From NCBI RefSeq assembly GCF_029227915.1, contig NC_079876.1:2482001-2546000 (forward strand): 64,000 nucleotides of DNA. Reading direction: 5' to 3'. Position numbers and translations under genes: made by a program. A model generated the notes under the pieces. That model did not search any database, had not been told where the DNA came from, and saw only the letters and a list, made by a program, of their open reading frames with translations. Below, in pieces: positions 35,910 to 46,551 of the stretch (position 1 is its first letter; every line of letters starts with the position of its first letter). This DNA comes from Hydractinia symbiolongicarpus. Its lineage: Eukaryota; Cnidaria; Hydrozoa; Anthoathecata; Hydractiniidae.

Positions 35910-37078
35910 GAGGTTTAATCGCTGGCAAACGAAATCCCGCGATTTCCCGTAAATCCCGGGCTTGGCCCGTACAGTCGAATGTATACAGAGAAAGTACCTA
36001 GGGAGTAAACTCATTTCCCGAACGATTTTTTATTTTTTTTTTTCACCACTAAAACGCATGAGACTTGTAGTTTTCAAAAATGTTTTCATTTTTGATGAGA
36101 CGCTGAATAAAAGAAGTTTAATCGCCGGCAAACGAAAACCTGCGATTTCCCGTAAATCCCGGACTCGGCTCGTATAGTAAAGAAAGTACCCGGGATGTAA
36201 ACTCATTTCCCGAACGATTTTTTAAAATATTTTTTCACCACTAAAACGCATGAGACTTGTAGTTTTCAAAAATGTTTTCATTTTTGATTAGACGCTGAAT
36301 AAAAGAAGTTTAATCGCCGGCAATCGAAAACCTGCGATTTCCCGTAAATCCCGGACTCGGCCCGTATAGTAAAGAAAGTACCCGGGATGTAAACTCTTTT
36401 CCCGAACGATTTTTTAAATTATTATTTCACCACTAAAACCCATGAGACTTATAGTTTTTAAAAATGTTTTCATTTTTGATGAGACGCTGAATAAAAGAAG
36501 TTTAATCGCCGGCAAACGAAATCCCGCGATTTCCCGTAAATCCCGGGCTTGGCCCGTACAGTCGAATGTATACAAAGAAAGTACCTAGGGAGTAAACTCA
36601 TTTCCCGAACGATTTTTTAATTTTTTTTTTCACCACTAAAACGCATGAGACTTGTAGTTTTCAAAAATGTTTTCATTTTTGATGAGACGCTGAATAAAAG
36701 AAGTTTAATCGCCGGCAAACGAAAACCTGCGATTTCCCGTAAATCCCGGACTCGGCTCGTATAGTAAAGAAAGTACCCGGGATGTAAACTCATTTCCCGA
36801 ACGATTTTTTAAAATATTTTTTCACCACTAAAACGCATGAGACTTGTAGTTTTCAAAAATGTTTTCATTTTTGATTAGACGCTGAATAAAAGAAGTTTAA
36901 TCGCCGGCAATCGAAAACCTGCGATTTCCCGTAAATCCCGGACTCGGCCCGTATAGTAAAGAAAGTACCCGGGATGTAAACTCTTTTCCCGAACGATTTT
37001 TTAAATTATTATTTCACCACTAAAACCCATGAGACTTATAGTTTTTAAAAATGTTTTCATTTTTGATGAGACGCTGAA
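35910..37078 (+). repeat. 587-bp three-monomer tandem duplication
   Basis: Copies are about 35910-36496 and 36497-37078, each holding the right part of B0, two D monomers (203+192+192 = 587) and the left part of E. Shared private states are actcggctcgtatag (at 36164 and 36751), tgattagacgctg and gcaatcgaaaacc. The junction lies in a hybrid monomer starting at 36442, which is E on the left (cttatag) and B0 on the right (gtacagtcg, gtacctagggag). Confidence 0.9.
36058..36249 (+). repeat. Family D monomer, 192 bp, 11-bp internal deletion
   Basis: The left half is A1-like. The segment tatagtcaaaagtatacaaag is reduced to tatagtaaag, a loss of 11 bp (consensus positions 123-133). Downstream it reads acccgggatgtaaac in place of acccagggagtaaac. 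I count ten copies: 1408, 1803, 1995, 36058, 36250, about 36645, about 36837, about 57905, about 58097 and 62555. Each run of D is followed by family E or, at 36442, by an E-left hybrid. Nearly 30 kb or more separates the clusters. Confidence 0.9.
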
Positions 37079-37231
37079 AAAAAGAAGTTAAATCGCCGGC
37101 AAACGAAAACCCGCCATTTCCCGTAAACCCATGACTCGGCCCGTATAGTCAAAAGTATACAAAGAAATTACCCAGAGAGTAAACTCATTTTCCGAACGAT
37201 TTTTTAAATTATTTTTTCACCACTACAACGC
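37029..37231 (+). repeat. Family E monomer (exemplar, 203 bp)
   Basis: Diagnostic states are cttatag in place of cttgtag, gctgaaaaaaagaagttaaa, acccgccatttcccg, taaacccatgactcgg and agaaattacccag. Later copies (52.8, 54.25, 56.9 kb) have aagatgttaaatc and cccctgactcgg, and those at 59-60.8 kb have aaggtgttaaatc. E follows D in the D tracts, and follows I or B2 elsewhere. Confidence 0.88.
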
Positions 37232-40200
37232 ATGAGACTTGTAGTTTTCAAAAATGTTTTCATTTTTGATGAGACGCTGAATAAAAGAAGTTTAATCGCC
37301 GGCAAACGAAAACCTGCGATTTCCCGTAAATCCGGGACTCGGCCCGTATAGTCAAAAGTATACAAAGAAAGTACCCAGGGAGTAAACTCATTTCCCGAAC
37401 GATTTTTTAAATTACTTTTTCACCACTAAAGCCAATGAGACTGGTAGTTTTAAAAAATGTTTTCATTTTTGATGAGACGCTTAATGAAAGTGGTTTAATC
37501 GCCAGCAAACGAAAACCCGCGATTTCCCGTAAATCGCGGGCTTGATCCGTATAGTCGAATGTTTACAAAGAAAGGACCCTGTGAGTAAACTTATTTCCAA
37601 AACGATTTTTTAAATTATCTTTTCACCACTAAAACTCATGAGACTTGTAGTTTTCAAAAATGTTTTCATTTTTGATGAGACGCTGAATAAAAGAAGTTTA
37701 ATCGCCGGCAAACGAAAACCCGCCATTTCCCGTAAACCTCGGACTCGACCCGTATAGTCAAAAGTATACAGAGAAAGTACCCCGGGAGTAAACTCATTTC
37801 CCGAACGTTTTTTGATATTATTTTTTTACCACTAAACGCATGAGACTTGTAGTTTTCAAAAATATTTTCATATTTGATGGGACGCTGAATAAAAGAAGTT
37901 TAATCGCCGGCAAACGAAGATCCGCGATTTCCCGTAAATCCCGGACTCGGCCCGTATAGTCAAAAGTATACAAAGAAAGTACCCAGGGAGTAAACTCATT
38001 TCCCGAACGATTTTTTAAATTACTTTTTCACCACTAAAACGCATGAGACTTGTAGTTTTTAAAAATGTTTTCATTTTTGATGAGACGCTGAATAAAAGAA
38101 GTTTAATCGCCGGCAAACGAAACCTGCGATTTCCCGTAAATCCTGGACTCGGCCCGTATAGTCAAAAGTATACAAAGAAAGTACCCAGGGAGTAAACTCA
38201 TTTCCCAAACGATTTTTTAAATTATTATTTCACCACTAAAGCCCATGAGACTTGTAGTTTTTAAAAATGTTTTCATTTTTGATGAGACGCTTAATGAAAG
38301 TGGTTTAATCGCCAGCAAACGAAAACCCGCGATTTCCCGTAAATCCCGGGCTTGGCCCGTATAGTCGAATGTTTACAAAGAAAGTACCCTGTGAGTAAAC
38401 TCATTTCCAAAACGATTTTTTAAATTATCTTTTCACCACTAAAACGCATGAGACTTGTAGTTTTCAAAAATATTTTCATATTTGATGGGACGCTGAATAA
38501 AAGAAGTTTAATCGCCGGCAAACAAAGATCCGCGATTTCCCGTAAATCCCGGACTCAGCCCGTATAGTCAAAAGTATACAAAGAAAGTACCCAGGGAGTA
38601 AACTCATTTCCCAAACGATTTTTTAAATTATTTTTTCACCACTAAAACGCATGAGACTTGTAGTTTTCAAAAATGTTTTCATTTTTGATGAGACGCTGAA
38701 TGAAAGAAGTTTAATCGCCGGCAAACGAAAACCTGCGATTTCCCGTAAATCCCGGACTCGGCCCGTATAGTCAAAAGTATACAAAGAAAGTACCCAGGGA
38801 GTAAACTCATTTCCCGAACGATTTTTTATATTACTTTTTCACCACTAAAACGCATGAGACTTGTAGTTTTTAAAAATGTTTTCATTTTTGATGAGACGCT
38901 GAATAAAAGAAGTTTAATCGCCGGCAAACGAAACCTGCGATTTCCCGTAAATCCTGGACTCGGCCCGTATAGTCAAAAGTATACAAAGAAAGTACCCGGG
39001 GAGTAAACTCATTTCCCAAACGATTTTTTAAATTATTATTTCACCACTAAAGCCCATGAGACTTGTAGTTTTTAAAAATGTTTTCATTTTTGATGAGACG
39101 CTTAATGAAAGTGGTTTAATCGCCAGCAAACGAAAACCCGCGATTTCCCGAAAATCCCGGGCTTGGCCCGTATAGTCGAATGTTTACAAAGAAAGTACCC
39201 TGTGAGTAAACTCATTTCCAAAACGATTTTTTAAATTATCTTTTCACCACTAAAACGCATGAGACTTGTAGTTTTCAAAAATGTTTTCATTTTTGATGAG
39301 ACGCTGAATAAAAGAAGTTTAATCGCCGGCAAACGAAAACCCGCCATTTCCCGTAAACCCCGGACTCGACCCGTATAGTCAAAAGTATACAGAGAAAGTA
39401 CCCAGGGAGTAAACTCATTTCCCGAACAATTTTTTATATTATTTTTTTACTACTAAACGCATAAGACTTGTAGTTTTCAAAAATGTTTTCATTTCTGATG
39501 AGACGCTGAATAAAAGAAGTTTAATCGCCGGCAAACGAAAACCTGCGATTTCCCGTAAATCCCGGACTCGGCCCGTATAGTCAAAAGTATACAAAGAAAG
39601 TACCCAGGGAGTAAACTCATTTCCCGAACGATTTTTTAAATTACTTTTTCACCACTAAAACGCATGAGACTTGTAGTTTTTAAAAATGTTTTCATTTTTG
39701 ATGAGACGCTGAATAAAAGAAGTTTAATCGCCGGCAAACGAAACCTGCGATTTCCCGTAAATCCTGGACTCGGCCCGTATAGTCAAAAGTATACAAAGAA
39801 AGTACCCAGGGAGTAAACTCATTTCCCAAACGATTTTTTAAATTATTATTTCACCACTAAAGCCCATGACACTTGTAGTTTTTAAAAATGTTTTCATTTT
39901 TGATGAGACGCTTAATGAAAGTGGTTTAATCGCCAGCAAACGAAAACCCGCGATTTCCCGTAAATCCCGGGCTTGGCCCGTATAGTCGAATGTTTACAAA
40001 GAAAGTACCCTGTGAGTAAACTCATTTCCAAAACGATTTTTTAAATTATCTTTTCACCACTAAAACGCATGAGACTTGTAGTTTTCAAAAATGTTTTCAT
40101 TTTTGATGAGACGCTGAATAAAAGAAGTTTAATCGCCGGCAAACGAAAACCCGCCATTTCCCGTAAACCCCGGACTCGACCCGTATAGTCAAAAGTATAC

Positions 40201-40676
40201 AAAGAAAGTACCCAGGGAGTAAACTCATTTCCCGAACGATTTTTTAAATTATTTTTTCACCACTAAAACGCATGAGACTTGTAGTTTTTAAAAATATTTT
40301 CATATTTGATGGGACGCTGAATAAAAGAAGTTTAATCGCCGGCAAACGAAACCTGCGATTTCCCGTAAATCCTGGACTCGGCCCGTATAGTCAAAAGTAT
40401 ACAAAGAAAGTACCCAGGGAGTAAACTCATTTCCCAAACGATTTTTTAAATTATTATTTCACCACTAAAGCCCATGAGACTTGTAGTTTTTAAAAATGTT
40501 TTCATTTTTGATGAGACGCTTAATGAAAGTGGTTTAACCGCAAGCAAACGAAAACCCGCGATTTCTCGTAAATCCCGGGCTTGGCCCGTATAGTCGAATG
40601 TTTACAAAGAAAGTACCCTGTGAGTAAACTCATTTCCAAAACGATTTTTTAAATTATTTTTTCACCACTAAAACGC
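37232..40676 (+). repeat. Irregular F-A1-A2-G-H tract
   Basis: Pentamer vocabulary with members missing or fused: A1-G-H-F-A2-G-F-A1-A2-G-H-A1'-A2-G-H-F/A2-G. The G at 37435 has aatgagactggtag and private gcgggcttgatccg. A variant A1' with ataag and tttctgatgag appears at 39461 in the place of F. Confidence 0.8.
40272..40473 (+). repeat. F-left/A2-right hybrid monomer
   Basis: Starts with aaaatattttcatatttg and gatgggacg (F) and continues with gcaaacgaaacctgcg, tcctggactcgg, cccaaacg and actaaagccc (A2). Similar hybrids occur near 47160, 47564, 48578 and 51412, the first three starting with cacgag. One recombination event followed by spreading within the 46-52 kb tract fits this distribution. 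Confidence 0.86.
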
Positions 40677-43600
40677 ATGAGACTTGTAGTTTTCAAAAAT
40701 ATTTTCATATTTGATGGGACGCTGAATAAAAGAAGTTTAATCGCCGGCAAACGAAGATCCGCGATTTCACGTAAATCCCGGACTCGGCCCGTATAGTCAA
40801 ATGTATACAAAGAAAGTACCCAGGGAGTAAACTCATTTCCCAAACGATTTTTTAAATTATTTTTTCACCACTAAAACGCATGAGACTTGTAGTTTTCAAA
40901 AATGTTTTCATTTTTGATGAGACGCTGAATAAAAGAAGTTTAATCGCCGGCAAATGAAAACCTGCGATTTCCCGTAAATCCCGGACTCGGCCGTATAGTC
41001 AAAATTATACAAAGAAAGTACCCAGGGAGTAAACTCATTTCCCGAACGATTTTTTAAATTACTTTTTCACCACTAAAACGCATAAGACTTGTAGTTTTTA
41101 AAAATGTTTTCATTTTTGATGAGACGCTGAATAAAGGAAGTTTAATCGCCGGCAAACGAAACCTGCGATTTCCCGTAAATCCTGGACTCGGCCCGTATAG
41201 TCAAAAGTATACAAAGAAGGTACCCAGGGAGTAAACTCATTTCCCAAACGATTTTTTAAATTATTATTTCACCACTAAAGCCCATGAGACTTGTAGTTTT
41301 TAAAAATGTTTTCATTTTTGATGAGACGCTTAATGAAAGTGGTTTAATCGCCAGCAAACGAAAACCCGCGATTTCCCGTAAATCCCGGGCTTGGCCCGTA
41401 TAGTCGAATGTTTACAAAGAAAGTACCCTGTGAGTAAACTCATTTCCAAAACGATTTTTTAAATTATCTTTTCACCACTAAAACGCATGAGACTGGTAGT
41501 TTTCAAAAATGTTTTCATTTTTGATGAGACGCTGAATAAAAGAAGTTTAATCGCCGGCAAACGAAAACCCGCCATTTCCCGTAAACCCCGGACTCGACCC
41601 GTATAGTCAAAAGTATACAAAGAAAGTACCCAGGAAGTAAACTCATTTCCCGAACGATTTTTTAAATTATTTTATCACCACTAAAACGCATGAGACTTGT
41701 AGTTTTCAAAAATATTTTCATATTTGATGGGACGCTGAATAAAAGAAGTTTAATCGCCGGCAAACGAAGATCCGCGATTTCCCGTAAATCCCGGACTCAG
41801 CCCGTATAGTCAAAAGTATACAAAGAAAGTACCCAGGGAGTAAACTCATTTCCCAAACGATTTTTTAAATTATTTTTTCACCACTAAAACGCATGAGACT
41901 TGTAGTTTTCAAAAATGTTTTCGTTTTTGATGAGACGCTGAATAAAAGAAGTTTAATCGCCGGCAAATGAAAACCTGCGATTTCCCGTAAATCCCGGACT
42001 CGGCCGTATAGTCAAAATTATACAAAGAAAGTACCCAGGGAGTAAACTCATTTCCCGAACGATTTTTTAAATTACTTTTTCACCACTAAAACGCATGAGA
42101 CTTGTAGTTTTTAAAAATGTTTTCATTTTTGATGAGACGCTGAATAAAAGAAGTTTAATCGCCGGCAAACGAAACCTGCGATTTCCCGTAAATCCTGGAC
42201 TCGGCCCGTATAGTCAAAAGTATACAAAGAAAGTACCCAGGGAGTAAACTCATTTCCCAAACGATTTTTTAAATTATTATTTCACCACTAAAGCCCATGA
42301 GACTTGTAGTTTTTAAAAATGTTTTCATTTTTGATGGGACGCTTAATGAAAGTGGTTTAATCGCCAGCAAACGAAAACCCGCGATTTCCCGTAAATCCCG
42401 GGCTTGGCCCGTATAGTCGAATGTTTACAAAGAAAGTACCCTGTGAGTAAACTCATTTCCAAAACGATTTTTTAAATTATCTTTTCACCACTAAAACGCA
42501 TGAGACTGGTAGTTTTCAAAAATGTTTTCATTTTTGATGAGACGCTGAATAAAAGAAGTTTAATCGCCGGCAAACGAAAACCCGCCATTTCCCGTAAACC
42601 CCGGACTCGACCCGTATAGTCAAAAGTATACAAAGAAAGTACCCAGGAAGTAAACTCATTTCCCGAACGATTTTTTAAATTATTTTTTCACCACTAAAAC
42701 GCATGAGACTTGTAGTTTTCAAAAATATTTTCATATTTGATGGGACGCTGAATAAAAGAAGTTTAATCGCCGGCAAACGAAGATCCGCGATTTCCCGTAA
42801 ATCCCGGACTCGGCCCGTATAGTCAAAAGTATACAAAGAAAGTACCCAGGAAGTAAACTCATTTCCCAAACGATTTTTTAAATTATTTTTTCACCACTAA
42901 AACGCATGAGACTTGTAGTTTTCAAAAATGTTTTCATTTTTGATGAGACGCTGAATAAAAGAAGTTTAATCGCCGGCAAATGAAAACCTGCGATTTCCCG
43001 TAAATCCCGGACTCGGCCGTATAGTCAGAATTATACAAAGAAAGTACCCAGGGAGTAAACTCATTTCCCGAACGATTTTTTAAATTACTTTTTCACCACT
43101 AAAACGCATGAGACTTGTAGTTTTTAAAAATGTTTTCATTTTTGATGAGACGCTGAATAAAAGAAGTTTAATCGCCGGCAAACGAAACCTGCGATTTCCC
43201 GTAAATCCTGGACTCGGCCCGTATAGTCAAAAGTATACAAAGAAAGTACCCAGGGAGTAAACTCATTTCCCAAACGATTTTTTAAATTATTATTTCACCA
43301 CTAAAGCCCATGAGACTTGTAGTTTTTAAAAATGTTTTCATTTTTGATGAGACGCTTAATGAAAGTGGTTTAATCGCCCGCAAACGAAAACCCGCGATTT
43401 CCCGTAAATCCCGGGCTTGGCACGTATAGTCGAATGTTTACAAAGAAAGTACCCTGTGAGTAAACTCATTTCCAAAACGATTTTTTAAATTATCTTTTCA
43501 CCACTAAAACGCATGAGACTGGTAGTTTTCAAAAATGTTTTCATTTTTGATGAGACGCTGAATAAAAGAAGTTTAATCGCCGGCAAACGAAAACCCGCCA

Positions 43601-43714
43601 TTTCCCGTAAACCCCGGACTCGACCCGTATAGTCAAAAGTATACAGAGAAAGTACCCAGGGAATAAACTCATTTCCCGAACGATTTTTTATATTATTTTT
43701 TTACCACTAAACGC
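40677..43714 (+). repeat. Three tandem copies of the F-A1-A2-G-H pentamer (1013 bp)
   Basis: F copies start at 40677, 41690 and 42703, and the next F at 43715, so the period is 1012-1013 bp. In all three copies A1 carries the same private changes: gcaaatgaaaacc and a one-base loss giving actcggccgtatag (at 40988, 42001 and 43014), with aattatac. This is the cleanest regular HOR stretch in the window. Confidence 0.93.
42703..42905 (+). repeat. Family F monomer (exemplar, 203 bp)
   Basis: Diagnostic states are caaaaatattttcatattt, gatgggacgctg and gcaaacgaagatccgcg. The first change breaks the dyad that most other families keep. The right half is A-like (cccggactcggcccg or cagcccg). F follows H and precedes A1 in the pentamer. 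It is also spliced in front of B1 in mixed tracts (for example 55.3 and 56.3 kb). Confidence 0.9.
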
Positions 43715-44930
43715 ATGAGACTTGTAGTTTTCAAAAATATTTTCATATTTGATGGGACGCTGAATAAAAGAAGTTTAATCGCCGGCAAACGAAGATCCGC
43801 GATTTCCCGTAAATCCCGGACTCAGCCCGTATAGTCAAAAGTATACAAAGAAAGTACCCAGGGAGTAAACTCATTTCCCAAACGATTTTTTAAATTATTT
43901 TTTCACCACTAAAACGCATGAGACTTGAAGTTTTCAAAAATGTTTTCATTTTTGATGAGACGCTGAATAAAAGAAGTTTAATCGCCGGCAAACGAAAACC
44001 TGCGATTTCCCGTAAATCCCGGACTCGGCCCGTATAGTCAAAAGTATACAAAGAAAGTACCCAGGGAGTAAACTCATTTCCCGAACGATTTTTTATATTA
44101 CTTTTTCACCACTAAAACGCATGAGACTTGTAGTTTTTAAAAATGTTTTCATTTTTGATGAGACGCTGAATAAAAGAAGTTTAATCGCCGGCAAACGAAA
44201 CCTGCGATTTCCCGTAAATCCTGGACTCGGCCCGTATAGTCAAAAGTATACAAAGAAAGTACCCGGGGAGTAAACTCATTTCCCAAACGATTATTTAAAT
44301 TATTATTTCACCACTAAAGCCCATGAGACTTGTAGTTTTTAAAAATGTTTTCATTTTTGATGAGACGCTTAATGAAAGTGGTTTAATCGCCAGCAAACGA
44401 AAACCCGCGATTTCCCGTAAATCCCGGGCTTGGCCCGTATAGTCGAATGTTTACAAAGAAAGTACCCTGTGAGTAAACTCATTTCCAAAACGATTTTTTA
44501 AATTATCTTTTCACCACTAAAACGCATGAGACTTGTAGTTTTCAAAAATGTTTTCATTTTTGATCAGACGCTGAATAAAAGAATTTTAATCGCCGGCAAA
44601 CGAAAACCCGCCATTTCCCGTAAACCCCGGACTCGACCCGTATAGTCAAAAGTATACAGAGAAAGTACCCAGGGAGTAAACTCATTTCCCGAACGATTTT
44701 TTATATTATTTTTTTACTACTAAACGCATAAGACTTGTAGTTTTCAAAAATGTTTTCATTTCTGATGAGACGCTGAATAAAAGAAGTTTAATCGCCGGCA
44801 AACGAAAACCTGCGATGTCCCGTAAATCCCGGACTCGGCCCGTATAGTCAAAAGTATACAAAGAAAGTACCCAGGGAGTAAACTCATTTCCCAAACGATT
44901 TTTTAAATTATTATTTCACCACTAAAGCCC
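43310..44930 (+). repeat. Eight-monomer unit, copy 1 (1621 bp)
   Basis: Order is G-H-F-A1-A2-G-H-A1'. Private states shared with the next copy are tcgcccgcaaacg, ggcacgtatag, gggaataaactc, acgattatttaaatt, tgatcagacg, gaattttaatcg and gcgatgtcccg. The last monomer (A1', 44729) has an A2-type ending (cccaaacg, actaaagccc), which marks the junction with copy 2. Confidence 0.92.
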
Positions 44931-46551
44931 ATGAGACTTGTAGTTTTTAAAAATGTTTTCATTTTTGATGAGACGCTTAATGAAAGTGGTTTAATCGCCC
45001 GCAAACGAAAACCCGCGATTTCCCGTAAATCCCGGGCTTGGCACGTATAGTCGAATGTTTACAAAGAAAGTACCCTGTGAGTAAACTCATTTCCAAAACG
45101 ATTTTTTAAATTATCTTTTCACCACTAAAACGCATGAGACTGGTAGTTTTCAAAAATGTTTTCATTTTTGATGAGACGCTGAATAAAAGAAGTTTAATCG
45201 CCGGCAAACGAAAACCCGCCATTTCCCGTAAACCCCGGACTCGACCCGTATAGTCAAAAGTATACAGAGAAAGTACCCAGGGAATAAACTCATTTCCCGA
45301 ACGATTTTTTATATTATTTTTTTACCACTAAACGCATGAGACTTGTAGTTTTCAAAAATATTTTCATATTTGATGGGACGCTGAATAAAAGAAGTTTAAT
45401 CGCCGGCAAACGAAGATCCGCGATTTCCCGTAAATCCCGGACTCAGCCCGTATAGTCAAAAGTATACAAAGAAAGTACCCAGGGAGTAAACTCATTTCCC
45501 AAACGATTTTTTAAATTATTTTTTCACCACTAAAACGCATGAGACTTGTAGTTTTCAAAAATGTTTTCATTTTTGATGAGACGCTGAATAAAAGAAGTTT
45601 AATCGCCGGCAAACGAAAACCTGCGATTTCCCGTAAATCCCGGACTCGGCCCGTATAGTCAAAAGTATACAAAGAAAGTACCCAGGGAGTAAACTCATTT
45701 CCCGAACGATTTTTTATATTACTTTTTCACCACTAAAACGCATGAGACTTGTAGTTTTTAAAAATGTTTTCATTTTTGATGAGACGCTGAATAAAAGAAG
45801 TTTAATCGCCGGCAAACGAAACCTGCGATTTCCCGTAAATCCTGGACTCGGCCCGTATAGTCAAAAGTATACAAAGAAAGTACCCGGGGAGTAAACTCAT
45901 TTCCCAAACGATTATTTAAATTATTATTTCACCACTAAAGCCCATGAGACTTGTAGTTTTTAAAAATGTTTTCATTTTTGATGAGACGCTTAATGAAAGT
46001 GGTTTAATCGCCAGCAAACGAAAACCCGCGATTTCCCGTAAATCCCGGGCTTGGCCCGTATAGTCGAATGTTTACAAAGAAAGTACCCTGTGAGTAAACT
46101 CATTTCCAAAACGATTTTTTAAATTATCTTTTCACCACTAAAACGCATGAGACTTGTAGTTTTCAAAAATGTTTTCATTTTTGATCAGACGCTGAATAAA
46201 AGAATTTTAATCGCCGGCAAACGAAAACCCGCCATTTCCCGTAAACCCCGGACTCGACCCGTATAGTCAAAAGTATACAGAGAAAGTACCCAGGGAGTAA
46301 ACTCATTTCCCGAACGATTTTTTATATTATTTTTTTACTACTAAACGCATAAGACTTGTAGTTTTCAAAAATGTTTTCATTTCTGATGAGACGCTGAATA
46401 AAAGAAGTTTAATCGCCGGCAAACGAAAACCTGCGATGTCCCGTAAATCCCGGACTCGGCCCGTATAGTCAAAAGTATACAAAGAAAGTACCCAGGGAGT
46501 AAACTCATTTCCCGAACGATTTTTTAAATTACTTTTTCACCACTAAAACGC
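44931..46551 (+). repeat. Eight-monomer unit, copy 2
   Basis: Immediate tandem copy of 43310-44930 at offset 1621. The copies are nearly identical by eye. One difference is cttgaag near 43927 against cttgtag here. Its final A1' ends with the ordinary A1 tail and passes into A2 at 46552. Confidence 0.92.

Larger units (their letters stand above)
32612..36057 (+). repeat. Mixed HOR unit U3
   Basis: Same four-monomer opening as U1 and U2 (gaataaagaag near 32660, ctttgag near 32820). It continues with A2-G-H/F-B1-B2 in two tandem copies (see 33017-35042), then C-B0-C/G-C-B0, and passes into the D tract. The C form with gagatttgtag near 35045 also occurs in U2 near 31399, offset 3646 bp. Confidence 0.8.
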
